A stretch of 64,000 nt of DNA from Cytophagales bacterium Alg240-R148 (GTDB lineage: Bacteria > Bacteroidota > Bacteroidia > Cytophagales > Cyclobacteriaceae), in the NCBI GenBank assembly GCA_900537185.1, contig LS999827.1:191001-255000 (forward strand), written 5' to 3'. Each line of letters opens with the position of its first letter. The stretch's first letter is position 1. Below the pieces are notes generated by a model, which did no database searches, was not told the origin of the DNA, and saw only the letters and a list, made by a program, of their open reading frames with translations. This document shows positions 25,982-34,839 of this stretch, one piece after another. The translations under genes were made by a program, and so were the position numbers.

Positions 25982-27358
25982 CTATAGGATGGCCGATATC
26001 AACTCATTTATAGTTTCCTTTTCGATTTTTTGAATTGCCTCCGCATATCCCTCTCTTGAAGCCCGTTCATAGTCCAAGCTGTATCCTTTGATTCGGTCCA
26101 ACGACACGCCGTATATCTGGTTCTTGTCTTCATTGTCCACTACGGAAATGGACAAATTAAGGTGAGAGACAAAAATATTTCCTTTTTGACCTCCTTCTTC
26201 AGTATCCGCGCTTATTTCTAAAAGCAAGTCGGCCCTTTGTTGGTCGTTGGTAAAAACAAATCCTTTTTCAGACAATAAGTTTTTCATTTTATTGGTCAGA
26301 TTAGGAGTTCTTTTATCTTCTCCTAGAATTCTTTCGACGAACACCAAGTATACGGAAGGTTTAGAAACTTCTAATTCAATTTGTTCTTGCGGTATTTTAA
26401 TTCTTTCTGTTATCAGCGCAACCAACGGGTCTTTGCTTTCTTCTTCTGCTAACACACTCAAATCTGGCTGCAAAGTAATTCGTTGTTTGGTTTCCCCACC
26501 AAACTGTTGGATGATTAAGGTGACTTCTCCATTTTCATTGGTAGTATACCGCTCGTGCAACACACCGCTACCAGCAGAAAATTTACCGCTAACCGGAAAC
26601 CCTTTTACTCGGCTATCGTTTGAGTTCAAAAATACTGTGGCCTTAATATTTTTGGCTCGTTGCGACCGCTTTTCGAATACTATTTTATCATCATTTGCCT
26701 TGATTCTCACTTTGCCCAATACCCTTTGAATGGAAGCATATACCTCTGTCGAAATAATTATTTCCTCCCCTTTATAAGTAACCACATCGGCATCGGCCAA
26801 GTATTCTTTCATGGCAAACAAAGCAGTTAAATAAGCGCTTGCCGCCTTGGTTATTTCTTTTCTCGATTCATACTCCAATCCCTTGTCGTAAAAATCTGTG
26901 GCCAACACCATTGCCTTTCTTTTTTTCTCCGCTTTTATGTCTTTGTATTTTTGTTTCGACAACCTATAGTAGGCCCAATAAGAAGTACCGTCTTCCCAGG
27001 AATCCATAAGTTCGTATTCTTCTACTTCTTCTGCGGCAGTGGTCTTAATTATAGATTCATATTTTTCCTTAAAACTTTCATCATCATCAATTTGCTGCAA
27101 CACCGAGGTGCTCGCAACATTTACTTTTATTTCTGAGATTAAATCTTCTAAAGCACTTTTTTTGGCAATTTGAATGTAGTTGCTCTCATTTTGTTTATTG
27201 GCATACCCAATGCCTACATAATACAACCCAGTCATTGGCTTTTTACTCATCCATTCTGGTTTTGGGTTGGTAGGTTCTGGTGGTGGGGTAATTTTTTTCC
27301 CACAACTCACTAAAGAGAGGAGTGTTAAAAATAATACTATTCGCAAATAGTTTTTCAT
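25982..27358 (-). CDS. LPP20/FlgT-like multidomain lipoprotein
   Basis: 458 residues. Lipobox VSC gives a lipidated Cys near residue 19. An LPP20-like domain covers about 35-145 (PEWMSKKP, GIGYANKQ, KKSALEDLISEIKVNV, YWAYYRLSKQKY), followed by a helical TPR-like segment around 150-200, a predicted Ig- or carboxypeptidase-regulatory-like beta domain around 235-300 (YTTNENGEVTLII), and a C-terminal segment with a CsgG/FlgT-like look (ADLLLEISAD, ERASREGYAEAIQKIEKE). It is the first gene of the two-gene lipoprotein operon. The role is not established; envelope-associated assembly is plausible. Confidence 0.72.
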   Translation of the reverse strand: MKNYLRIVLFLTLLSLVSCGKKITPPPEPTNPKPEWMSKKPMTGLYYVGIGYANKQNESNYIQIAKKSALEDLISEIKVNVASTSVLQQIDDDESFKEKYESIIKTTAAEEVEEYELMDSWEDGTSYWAYYRLSKQKYKDIKAEKKRKAMVLATDFYDKGLEYESRKEITKAASAYLTALFAMKEYLADADVVTYKGEEIIISTEVYASIQRVLGKVRIKANDDKIVFEKRSQRAKNIKATVFLNSNDSRVKGFPVSGKFSAGSGVLHERYTTNENGEVTLIIQQFGGETKQRITLQPDLSVLAEEESKDPLVALITERIKIPQEQIELEVSKPSVYLVFVERILGEDKRTPNLTNKMKNLLSEKGFVFTNDQQRADLLLEISADTEEGGQKGNIFVSHLNLSISVVDNEDKNQIYGVSLDRIKGYSLDYERASREGYAEAIQKIEKETINELISAIL

Positions 27359-27518
27359 ATATTTATAGCTTAGTAATCGGGTAAATGGTTATAAATTTGT
27401 AATTTATATATCAGTAATTGTGCCAGATACTACCGTTTATTCTTAATTCTTAAACTAAAGCTTAAAAATAACATTTTCTGCATAGTGACAAAACTTTATC
27501 GCTTATAAAAAACTGAAT

Positions 27519-28034
27519 ATGAAAACTTTATCCTTTATCATTTTTTCGTTGTTAATAATTGCATCTTGCACCAAAATTTCAGAGTCGAACAACAGTGCAA
27601 AAACGAGCATGTATGCGTTTTCATATACCAACCAAGACTACAACATCAGTGGAAAAGCCACCTTTACTGAAATAGACAATAACAATCTTAATCTACTAAT
27701 TGAAGTGTCTCCAACTGCAGAAGGGTTGTTCCATCCCACCCACCTTCATTTTGGTAAAATTGATGGCGAAGGAAAAATGGCCCTTGTTTTAAACCCTGTA
27801 GATGGCAAAACAGGTAAAAGTGAGACGGTCATAAGCAAATTAGGGGATGACACTTTGTTCAACTACGATCGTTTACAATCTTTCGATGGGCATATTAAGG
27901 TCCACCTTGGGGACGATGGCCCGGATTATGACATCATCTTGGCAGCTGTAAATATTGGAAACGCTGCAGGCACTACCGCCCCAGAACAAGCCGGGGATAT
28001 AACGGTTTGTCAAAAGCCTCTCAACGACGATTAA
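27519..28034 (+). CDS. CHRD-like lipoprotein
   Basis: 171 residues. The lipobox IASC places the lipidated Cys at about residue 16. The mature part resembles a CHRD or Cu/Zn-superoxide-dismutase-like beta sandwich: SGKATFTEIDNNNLNLLIEV, then HPTHLHFGKIDGEG, NPVDGKTGKSETVIS and FDGHIKVHLGDDG, ending with NIGNAAG. The two HxH-type positions (HPTHLH) could bind metal, but the full SOD ligand set is not visible. It is divergent from the LPP20-like pair and its stop touches the convergent AddB stop. Function unknown. Confidence 0.6.
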   Translation: MKTLSFIIFSLLIIASCTKISESNNSAKTSMYAFSYTNQDYNISGKATFTEIDNNNLNLLIEVSPTAEGLFHPTHLHFGKIDGEGKMALVLNPVDGKTGKSETVISKLGDDTLFNYDRLQSFDGHIKVHLGDDGPDYDIILAAVNIGNAAGTTAPEQAGDITVCQKPLNDD

Positions 28035-30890
28035 CTACTTATCACAAATTGTTTTGTAAGGACAATACCCACACTTTTCTTCTAATGAAGTTTGGGTGAA
28101 TTTGGTTGTTGGGTCAAAAATATCTGCTCCCAATTGTATCAGTTTTTCTGAATAAGCCGCAAGGTATTCGCGTGCGTCCAAAACCAATTCTGCCTTTGAT
28201 CTTGGCTTATCTGGATTCTTCAAGGTCAAAACAGGTTGAAACTTTTCATTGAACATATCTCTCACACTATACAGCCCTGCTTGAATTGGTTCGTCCTTTT
28301 TTTCATTGGAATTGTATAACAAAGAATAGAACAAAGTTTGGAATGCAGCCTTATTTCGCTTTTTATAGGAAGAATCAAATAAGTTTTCTATCCCGTCAAA
28401 AACGTTCTCATCCATTCCAGTTTTATAATCCACAACTCTTACCACGCCATCTTTTCGATCCACTCTGTCTATGATACCCCTTATTACCATTTCAAACCCT
28501 TTCTCTTTGATGCGTACGGGAATGGAGTAGGCATATTCCTTTTCTAACCCAACCAATTGAAATGGCGCAAATTCAATGTCTTTTTTTACTACTTGCTGCA
28601 TCATTTTTTTCACTACCTCTTTTATCAGGATATTGCGCCCTTCAAATACATAGACATCGGTTTCCATTTGGTAATGTTTAATAAATGCCTTGTTTATGGC
28701 AAAATCAAAATGAGACTTCAGCCAAGGTGCGTCCGCAGCTTCTACTAGGTCATTCCTTTTTTGTATGGTAAGTTCCTCGTACAAGAATTCCATTGATTCA
28801 TGAAATATATTACCCAATACTGCCGCATCCACATCTTCTTGGAGCTGTTCTGGTTCTTTTATTCTTTCTATGTATTTGAAATAAAACTTCAGTTTACAGT
28901 CCAGGTAGGTATTCAGTGCCGTTGGTGTCAAAGGAACTTTGTCTTCTCCCTTTAGGTATTGGTCCACCAACTTATCCAAGATTGCATTTGTCTTTTCTAC
29001 TTCTATTGTTTTTGATTTTTTGGCTTGTAAATAATAGGTGTAGTCCACTTTTTTAATGGTTAGATTGGATTCATGTTCCAACTGCATCACAAACCTGCTC
29101 ACTTCACTTTCTTCTGGTTTGTTTCCTGAATTCAAATAAAGGAGGTCCACCGAAACACTCCTCTGGAACAACCTATAAAACAAATAAGAATATATTGCAT
29201 CTTGGTGTTCAAAAACGGGTAAATCATAGGCTTTCCGAAGGTTGTAGGGAATATAACTATTGCCACTTGCTCCTGCCGGGAACATGGACTCGTTAAGAGA
29301 AAGTAAAATAACATGGTCAAAATCAAGATTTCTTGTTTCCAACACCCCCATAATTTGCAAACCTTCTAATGGCTCTCCAGAAAAACTAACCTTCACCCCT
29401 TTCATCACCTGAGCAATGAGCTTTTTAGCACTTTTAGGATTCAATTGTAAACTGGCACCTTCTACAACATTGGTCAATTTCTGAAGTTCGGTGTAAAACC
29501 TTCCTACAAATTCCTTTTGCAACATTTGATCGCCTTTGGTTTCGGCGCCAATAAAAGCTACAACTGAGGCCAAATAATTAAGCAAATTGCTGTTTTCTAT
29601 AGGATCAAATATTTTCGCAAGCAATGGGTGGGTCTTCATTAAATCCTTTTCAACATAAACCAAATTGGCCTTTTTTATTGCATACACCAATTGAATACTT
29701 TCTGGAACTAATTGTCTGATAATAGCATGGTCCAAAACTGCAACCACAGGCTTGTAATAAAACCTTACGGCTGCACCACTAATTTGGATCCCTTCTTGCA
29801 CCTGGATCAGCAATTGACTTAGTCCAAACAAAGGAGTCGATTGCAAAGAAAAACCCATAGTAATATTGAATTTATCAATCCACTCTGGTAAAACATTTAA
29901 AAGAGGAAACAACATTCTTTCATCGGGCAGTACCACCACCGTTTTCTCAAATCCCGACTGGACGATGGCCTGTTTGTTTTTTTCAAGTAAATTGGCCACA
30001 ATATTGGCCTGTCCTGTAAGGGATGGTGAGCTGATCAACTGAATATTTTTCTTAGCTCCTTTGATATTATTCGGAGCTGCCTCTAAATTTCCCTTGAGTA
30101 CAGAAGATTTTTTATACTGCTGCAAAAAGTGACCTGCTTCTTGGTGTCCGTCGTTAATATAATACTGGTCTGCATCCCATATTATTTCGCCATTGCCTTT
30201 TCCAACGATGTATTTAATGATATCGAGTTCGGCTTTGGTTAAAGCATTAAAGCCACAAAACAAATAATAAGCACCATCGTCCTCCAAAAATTGTGCACAA
30301 TTAGAGGCCAGCGTACGAATAATCAAGCCATAATATCCAATTTTTTGTTGGTGCAGTTGCTGTGTGAATGTTGCGTAAATGGGGTACAAACTATCCCAAA
30401 TCTGTTCAAATTCCTCTTTTTGTTTGGTTAGTTTTTCTTCAAATGATTTCCAGAAATTTAGAATTACCCTTTTTTGTTCTTCTGTTAAAAATTCGAAATA
30501 GTTGTCCAACTCTTTTTGGTTTCTAAGGTTGGTATAAAGCAACCGAGCAGGCACCATGTACCTATCGATGTCGTCAAAATCTTTCAACAACATTTCTCCC
30601 CAAAAAAAGTACTGATCAAAAACTTCCAATGACTTAAAGTGCTTCGTGTACACATTGTACAATATCCAAAGCAATTCAAATTTATCGGCCGTAGTATATT
30701 TGGTTTTGTCTAATACAAAAGACTCTATGCTTGTAATTTCAGCGCCCCACCCAGCGCCTTTTATCCTTTTGGAATACTCTTTGTTCAAAAAAAGGCCTGC
30801 TCTTTTATTGGGAAAAACTACTTTGACATTTTTATGCTGGTCTTTGAGTGCCTCTAGTTTGTTCGAAACAATAGTAATAAATGACTCCAC
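28035..30890 (-). CDS. addB: AddB-like subunit of a helicase-nuclease (PD-(D/E)XK, Fe-S)
   Basis: 951 residues from a GTG start at 30890, supported by the purine-rich AAAAAAGGTG before it. The N-terminal part resembles an inactivated UvrD-like helicase (VVFPNKRAGLFLNKEY, VVVLPDERMLFPLL, LETRNLDFDHVILLSLNES). The C-terminal 250 residues are a RecB-type nuclease: GIIDRVDRKDGVVRVVDYKTG with the catalytic D and K, and the terminal CGYCPYKTIC cysteines of the AddB iron-sulfur cluster. With AddA it resects double-strand DNA ends for recombination. It lies five bases downstream of AddA. Confidence 0.88.
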   Translation of the reverse strand: MESFITIVSNKLEALKDQHKNVKVVFPNKRAGLFLNKEYSKRIKGAGWGAEITSIESFVLDKTKYTTADKFELLWILYNVYTKHFKSLEVFDQYFFWGEMLLKDFDDIDRYMVPARLLYTNLRNQKELDNYFEFLTEEQKRVILNFWKSFEEKLTKQKEEFEQIWDSLYPIYATFTQQLHQQKIGYYGLIIRTLASNCAQFLEDDGAYYLFCGFNALTKAELDIIKYIVGKGNGEIIWDADQYYINDGHQEAGHFLQQYKKSSVLKGNLEAAPNNIKGAKKNIQLISSPSLTGQANIVANLLEKNKQAIVQSGFEKTVVVLPDERMLFPLLNVLPEWIDKFNITMGFSLQSTPLFGLSQLLIQVQEGIQISGAAVRFYYKPVVAVLDHAIIRQLVPESIQLVYAIKKANLVYVEKDLMKTHPLLAKIFDPIENSNLLNYLASVVAFIGAETKGDQMLQKEFVGRFYTELQKLTNVVEGASLQLNPKSAKKLIAQVMKGVKVSFSGEPLEGLQIMGVLETRNLDFDHVILLSLNESMFPAGASGNSYIPYNLRKAYDLPVFEHQDAIYSYLFYRLFQRSVSVDLLYLNSGNKPEESEVSRFVMQLEHESNLTIKKVDYTYYLQAKKSKTIEVEKTNAILDKLVDQYLKGEDKVPLTPTALNTYLDCKLKFYFKYIERIKEPEQLQEDVDAAVLGNIFHESMEFLYEELTIQKRNDLVEAADAPWLKSHFDFAINKAFIKHYQMETDVYVFEGRNILIKEVVKKMMQQVVKKDIEFAPFQLVGLEKEYAYSIPVRIKEKGFEMVIRGIIDRVDRKDGVVRVVDYKTGMDENVFDGIENLFDSSYKKRNKAAFQTLFYSLLYNSNEKKDEPIQAGLYSVRDMFNEKFQPVLTLKNPDKPRSKAELVLDAREYLAAYSEKLIQLGADIFDPTTKFTQTSLEEKCGYCPYKTICDK

Positions 30891-30895
30891 CTTTT

Positions 30896-33800
30896 TTAAA
30901 CTTTTACGATTTCTATGTTTTCTAAATACAGCAAGTACCCTTCTACCTGTTCGTACCCCATTTCTGAAACAACCTCCATATATTCTTGCACTTGATTGGA
31001 ATGCATTTTATTCTGTCCTCCAGTTTTATAGTCAATAACAACTGCTTTGCCTCCTAGAATGATGACCCTATCCGGTCTTAAAAAATTGCCTTGGCCATCC
31101 AACATGTTCATTTCATTTTTCACCTCCCAGCTAGGGTCAAACCAGGTTTTGATCTGCTCGTTTTGTAACATTTTTTTCACTTTGTCGATCACCTGTTTTT
31201 TGATCACCTGAGTGGCTCCAAACCCCTGGCTTAAAAATTTTTTTGATGCATATTCCAAATCACTTGCATACTCAATCGAAGCCAGAAAATCGTGCACCAG
31301 CAATCCGTAATTTATTTTGTCATTTTCTTGGCCATCAAAAAGGTCTGCATAAGCAGTTCGAACCGAAATACGTCCAAGCCACGGAATAGAATGAACCTCC
31401 GGTAAATGCACCGCTTCGGTTGTATCCTGTACTGCATCTTCTTTCTTCATTAATTGTCCCATTGTGAAAGTTAGTCCCTCCTCGTCATAATTGGAACTTA
31501 ATTCGAAGGCTGGGTTGGCAATGCATGCGTTGATCCAAGCAGATACGGAGGTGCTCTTTTTTGATTCACTATGTTTTGTATATACGACCAAGCCTTCTTC
31601 AGCTCTCGTAAAGGCTACGTACAATAAATTAAGATCGTCTTTGTACCTTAAAAACAGTTCGAAGTAGAAGGCGGGCGCAAAATGGGTCCCAGCAAGGGCA
31701 TTGGAATACGTAAGAGGAATCATGCCGTTTTCTTTTAACAAATCGGAATGTGCCCATAAAATCTCGTTCTTACCCGAAAGCCCACTCCAATTGCAAAACG
31801 GTACCATCACCACTTTAAATTGAAGCCCTTTGGACTTGTGAATAGTCAATATTCTAGCAGCATTCAAGCCCTTTCCTGGCATAATGACAAAGGTATGCCC
31901 CTTTTCTGCCCACCATTCAAGAAACCCAGCTATGTCCGATGAGAAATTACTCATATATTCAAAAATAACATCCTTAAACCTTTGAATATAAGCCATTTCA
32001 CGTTGCACTTGGTTCAATGCAAAAGCACGAAGCAATTCTTCAACCAACTCTATTAAAGGAAGTTGGAAACAAGGTTCTTTAATATTTTCTGGCCCCATTA
32101 ATTTTTCTACATAAATAGTATCTGGAAGTAGCTTCTTTTCAGATGCTTCTTGTATCCAGGACTGCACAATGGTCCTGGAAATGTCGTCATCGGGATTGAT
32201 CGCCCATTTCAGGTAAGCCAACATAACTGTTACCGATTCTGAGGTGTAAATTTTAAGCGCTTCATCGGAGATTACATCATAGACATATCCTTCCCTAGCA
32301 TTTTTAGAAGTCTTAAAATCCATCATGAAATTAACAAGAAGGGAAGCTTCTGCAGATGTTCTAACTAAAAATGCAACGTCTTCAAGGACATATCCTTGGT
32401 CTTGTAGCCTTTCCAATTGGCCTGGTAACGCTTCTAAAACCTGCTCTTTAAAGGTTACTGCTTCCTCTTTTGGGAAAGCTTTCACTGTTACAAAGCCCTC
32501 ATTTGCCTCTGCTAAATGGACTGGCGTTTTTTGTGCCACATCTTCATAAGCACTTTCAATTTTATCTTTTAATATTTGTAGCGCTTCGCTGGATGTTTCA
32601 CCTGAATCGAGTGCATGTTGCACCAAGTATTTAATTTGGTATAAAAAAAAGGCATTGTTAAATTGAATGACCTTAGACTGACTTCTATAATTAGTGGCTA
32701 AATTTTCTCTTTCCGTTAGCAGTGCGCCTATGTCCTTTTCTATTCCATGCAAAAGTAATTGCCAGTCTCCCCCTCGCCACCGGTAAATGGATTGTTTCAC
32801 ATCCCCAACTACCATGTTAAAATAACCCTGAGACAAGCTGTTTTCAATAAGCGGTTTGAAATTTTTCCATTGTAAATTAGAAGTGTCCTGAAATTCATCA
32901 ATTAAGTAATGGTTGAACCAACTCCCTGTTTTTTCATATATAAAGGGGGCATCGGAACCAACTACTATTTGATTTAAAAAATCGGAAGAGTCTGAGATTA
33001 AAAAGACATTGTTCTCTTCTTTATAGGTATGTAACAAAGTGCTCAACTTTGATATCAAGCCCATTAAATACAAATTTTTCTGAACAACCACTGCAGTAGT
33101 ATAGTTTTTTACCTCGGATTGGTAGTGCCCAATTAATTGCTCCAATAAAGGTTGTAATTGCTTTTGCGCTAGGGCATCCACCAATTCTTTGTTCGTTCCT
33201 TTTTTGGCAGTCCACTCTCCAGTATTGAACACTTTTAAGGCATAGGTATTCGGCGGTCTGTTTCCAGCCGCTGATTGGTCCAAAATATACTTGTAAATTC
33301 CCCTACCACCTTGTGCAAAATCTTTAGCTTCCAACCCATGAGACAAAAGGATTGTTTTTATGGTAGTTGCTTTTTCTTTTTGCTTGTTTTCAAAAGCCTC
33401 TACTACAGTTTTTAGTTCTTTCGTAAGAACGTCGATGTTTTCTGCTTTGCCAGACTCCTCTATTAATATTCTGTTTTCCTTAAAAACCTCGGTGAAAAGC
33501 TCTCTTGTGAAATTTCTAATTTTAGATTTCACATCCCAAGATTTGGAATCGTCAATATTTTGCATCGACATTTCAATTATCCAATCGGTAACTTTTTTGT
33601 CTTTGCCTATGGATTGCATCAAATCGTCCGTTATGGAACTTTGTGCTTTGGAAGCATCTAGCTCCAACCTCATTCCAGAATGGATTCCTGTTTCTTTTGC
33701 AAAACTTCTAATTACTTTTTGAAAAAAGGAATCGATGGTTTGTACTGAAAAAGCTGTGTACTGGTGCAAAATTCGCTTTAATACTCTTTCGCTTCTTTCA

Positions 33801-34069
33801 ATGAGTTCTTGCTCAGAAACCGACAAACGTACGGCCAACTCCTTTCCCATGCTTCCTGTTTTTCCTTGGGTAAATTCAACAAGGTACTCCACAATGCGTT
33901 GTTTCATTTCTCCAGTAGCCTTATTGGTGAAGGTTACTGCTAGAATATAAGGGAAGTAATTCTGGTCTTGTAACGCCAAATAAAGGTACTCTTTTGAAAG
34001 GGTGTAGGTTTTACCAGAACCAGCCGAAGAGCTGTAGATTTTGAACGGTTTAGAAGGCGAATCGAACAT
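30896..34069 (-). CDS. addA: AddA-like UvrD/RecB-type helicase-nuclease
   Basis: 1057 residues. SF1A helicase with Walker A SSAGSGKTYTLS near the N-terminus, the Q-like and Ia motifs (ILAVTFTNKATGEMKQRI), Walker B-like LIDEFQDTS, the motif VVGDVKQSIYRWRGGD, and the C-terminal helicase motifs ILTIHKSKGLQFKVV and LLYVAFTRAEEG. A RecB-type nuclease ends the protein (RPDRVIILGGKAVVIDYKTG). It forms the AddAB complex with the following gene and acts on DNA ends in the cytosol. Length is slightly below that of Firmicutes AddA. No Chi-like site was sought or claimed. Confidence 0.92.
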   Translation of the reverse strand: MFDSPSKPFKIYSSSAGSGKTYTLSKEYLYLALQDQNYFPYILAVTFTNKATGEMKQRIVEYLVEFTQGKTGSMGKELAVRLSVSEQELIERSERVLKRILHQYTAFSVQTIDSFFQKVIRSFAKETGIHSGMRLELDASKAQSSITDDLMQSIGKDKKVTDWIIEMSMQNIDDSKSWDVKSKIRNFTRELFTEVFKENRILIEESGKAENIDVLTKELKTVVEAFENKQKEKATTIKTILLSHGLEAKDFAQGGRGIYKYILDQSAAGNRPPNTYALKVFNTGEWTAKKGTNKELVDALAQKQLQPLLEQLIGHYQSEVKNYTTAVVVQKNLYLMGLISKLSTLLHTYKEENNVFLISDSSDFLNQIVVGSDAPFIYEKTGSWFNHYLIDEFQDTSNLQWKNFKPLIENSLSQGYFNMVVGDVKQSIYRWRGGDWQLLLHGIEKDIGALLTERENLATNYRSQSKVIQFNNAFFLYQIKYLVQHALDSGETSSEALQILKDKIESAYEDVAQKTPVHLAEANEGFVTVKAFPKEEAVTFKEQVLEALPGQLERLQDQGYVLEDVAFLVRTSAEASLLVNFMMDFKTSKNAREGYVYDVISDEALKIYTSESVTVMLAYLKWAINPDDDISRTIVQSWIQEASEKKLLPDTIYVEKLMGPENIKEPCFQLPLIELVEELLRAFALNQVQREMAYIQRFKDVIFEYMSNFSSDIAGFLEWWAEKGHTFVIMPGKGLNAARILTIHKSKGLQFKVVMVPFCNWSGLSGKNEILWAHSDLLKENGMIPLTYSNALAGTHFAPAFYFELFLRYKDDLNLLYVAFTRAEEGLVVYTKHSESKKSTSVSAWINACIANPAFELSSNYDEEGLTFTMGQLMKKEDAVQDTTEAVHLPEVHSIPWLGRISVRTAYADLFDGQENDKINYGLLVHDFLASIEYASDLEYASKKFLSQGFGATQVIKKQVIDKVKKMLQNEQIKTWFDPSWEVKNEMNMLDGQGNFLRPDRVIILGGKAVVIDYKTGGQNKMHSNQVQEYMEVVSEMGYEQVEGYLLYLENIEIVKV

Positions 34070-34120
34070 AAAAAAATTAAATGCAATATAATTAAATTGA
34101 AATAGGTAATGGTATAGCGC

Positions 34121-34155
34121 AAAAAAAAAGTGCTCCGATACTTTTACCGGAGCAC
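34121..34155 (-). terminator. Rho-independent terminator of the 6S-like RNA
   Basis: Read leftward, GTGCTCCG (34155-34148) pairs with CGGAGCAC (34137-34130), a perfect 8-base GC-rich stem with a 10-base loop, followed by nine consecutive T. No protein gene ends just before it on this strand; the nearest (MutS2) stops almost 700 bases away. The terminator therefore belongs to a transcript that starts inside the gap. Confidence 0.9.
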
Positions 34156-34303
34156 ACTCAGCTTTCCTCTTACCCCTCTATTCAACCAAATTTTAAGGAA
34201 GGGAAGTGAAACCAAGGCTGCTCCAACACTAAAGTGTATCTTATATTTTGAACCTTAACTTTTACCACTTATACCAACACTGCCTTTGTCAGCACTTCCC
34301 TTT
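34121..34303 (-). ncRNA. Candidate 6S-like structured small RNA
   Basis: About 183 nt between a TATAAT-type box and a strong terminator, with no ORF. The 5' end folds on itself: AAGGGAAGTG (34302-34293) pairs perfectly with CACTTCCCTT (34208-34199), a 10-bp closing helix at the exact transcript start. Inside are AAGGC/GCCTT (34286-34282 with 34218-34214), a large internal bubble whose two strands both contain AGTGTTGG, and AAGTG/CACTT (34270-34266 with 34236-34232) capping a 29-base loop. Closing stem, open central bubble and apical hairpin are the architecture of 6S RNA, which mimics an open promoter and binds RNA polymerase. A Bacteroidota 6S-like family (Flavo-1/6S-Flavo) is known; membership is inferred from shape only. 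Confidence 0.62.
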
Positions 34304-34311
34304 AATCACGT

Positions 34312-34317
34312 ATTATA
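34312..34317 (-). promoter_or_regulatory. TATAAT box for the 6S-like RNA
   Basis: Leftward TATAAT at 34317-34312, with 8-9 bases to the first base of the closing helix, as expected for a -10 element. A TTGACA lies upstream (34347-34342), but its 24-base spacing is too long for a classical -35 box. No TAnnTTTG element is present. Transcription start predicted near 34304. Confidence 0.5.
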
Positions 34318-34831
34318 CGTTTAGTCTTCACGGCCTTCTTTTGTCAAAAAGAAATAACATTTCCCGGAATAAAGTCAGTAAATCAACACCTTAACATTAC
34401 TATATTCATTCACAAATTTACTAACAGGGGGGTCATCTTATAAGGCCTACTGCACTACCTCAACCAAACGACTTCAATACATCAATTAAAATTTAAATTC
34501 TGAATTTATAAAGAAGATGGACTGGCAATTGCTCGCCATCAGCCTCTTCACCTGTCTTATCAAAATACAAAAAAAATTTGACTTTTAAAAATAAGTCATA
34601 TTAATATTTTAATTTACATTAAACAAAAAGACCAATAAATTTTACTTTTTCCAATTACAGAACCAGTGTTATTATGCGAATACAATAAAAAAGGGACAGC
34701 ATTTGCGCCATGCATGGCTCCAACGGTGTTCCAACGAAGGTTCAGAATAACCAATAGAGGTAGGAGCATTTATTATGTATTAGACCGAAGCCAAGCAATC
34801 CCCTTTCTTAAGGATTACATTCGGATTAAAA
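34318..34831. other. AT-rich gap between MutS2 and the 6S-like RNA
   Basis: 514 bases with no convincing gene. It contains a GATGG...CCATC hairpin candidate near 34517-34541, a strongly AT-rich tract at 34550-34640, a perfect 12-base palindrome GCCATGCATGGC (34707-34718), and two TCCAACG repeats in tandem (34719-34725 and 34730-34736). A short rightward ORF overlaps the right end. It may also hold the 3' untranslated region of MutS2. No tRNA, tmRNA or RNase P RNA signature was found. Confidence 0.5.
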
Positions 34832-34839
34832 TCATTTAA
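34714..34839 (+). CDS. Possible small ORF (41 residues), uncertain
   Basis: ATG at 34714 to TAA at 34837-34839; the frame is open back to a stop about 66 bases upstream of the ATG. The peptide is basic and rich in Arg, Ile and Tyr (it begins MAPTVFQRRFRITNRG). The base composition here is less AT-rich than the rest of the gap, which is the only hint of coding. No ribosome binding site is evident, the ATG lies in a palindrome, and the stop overlaps the convergent MutS2 stop. It may be a chance ORF or a gene remnant. Confidence 0.2.
   Translation: MAPTVFQRRFRITNRGRSIYYVLDRSQAIPFLKDYIRIKII

Noticed and set aside
34130-34831. tmRNA, RNase P RNA or tRNA in the long gap
   Set aside because: I looked for their conserved motifs on both strands and found none; the 6S-like fold explains the promoter and terminator better.
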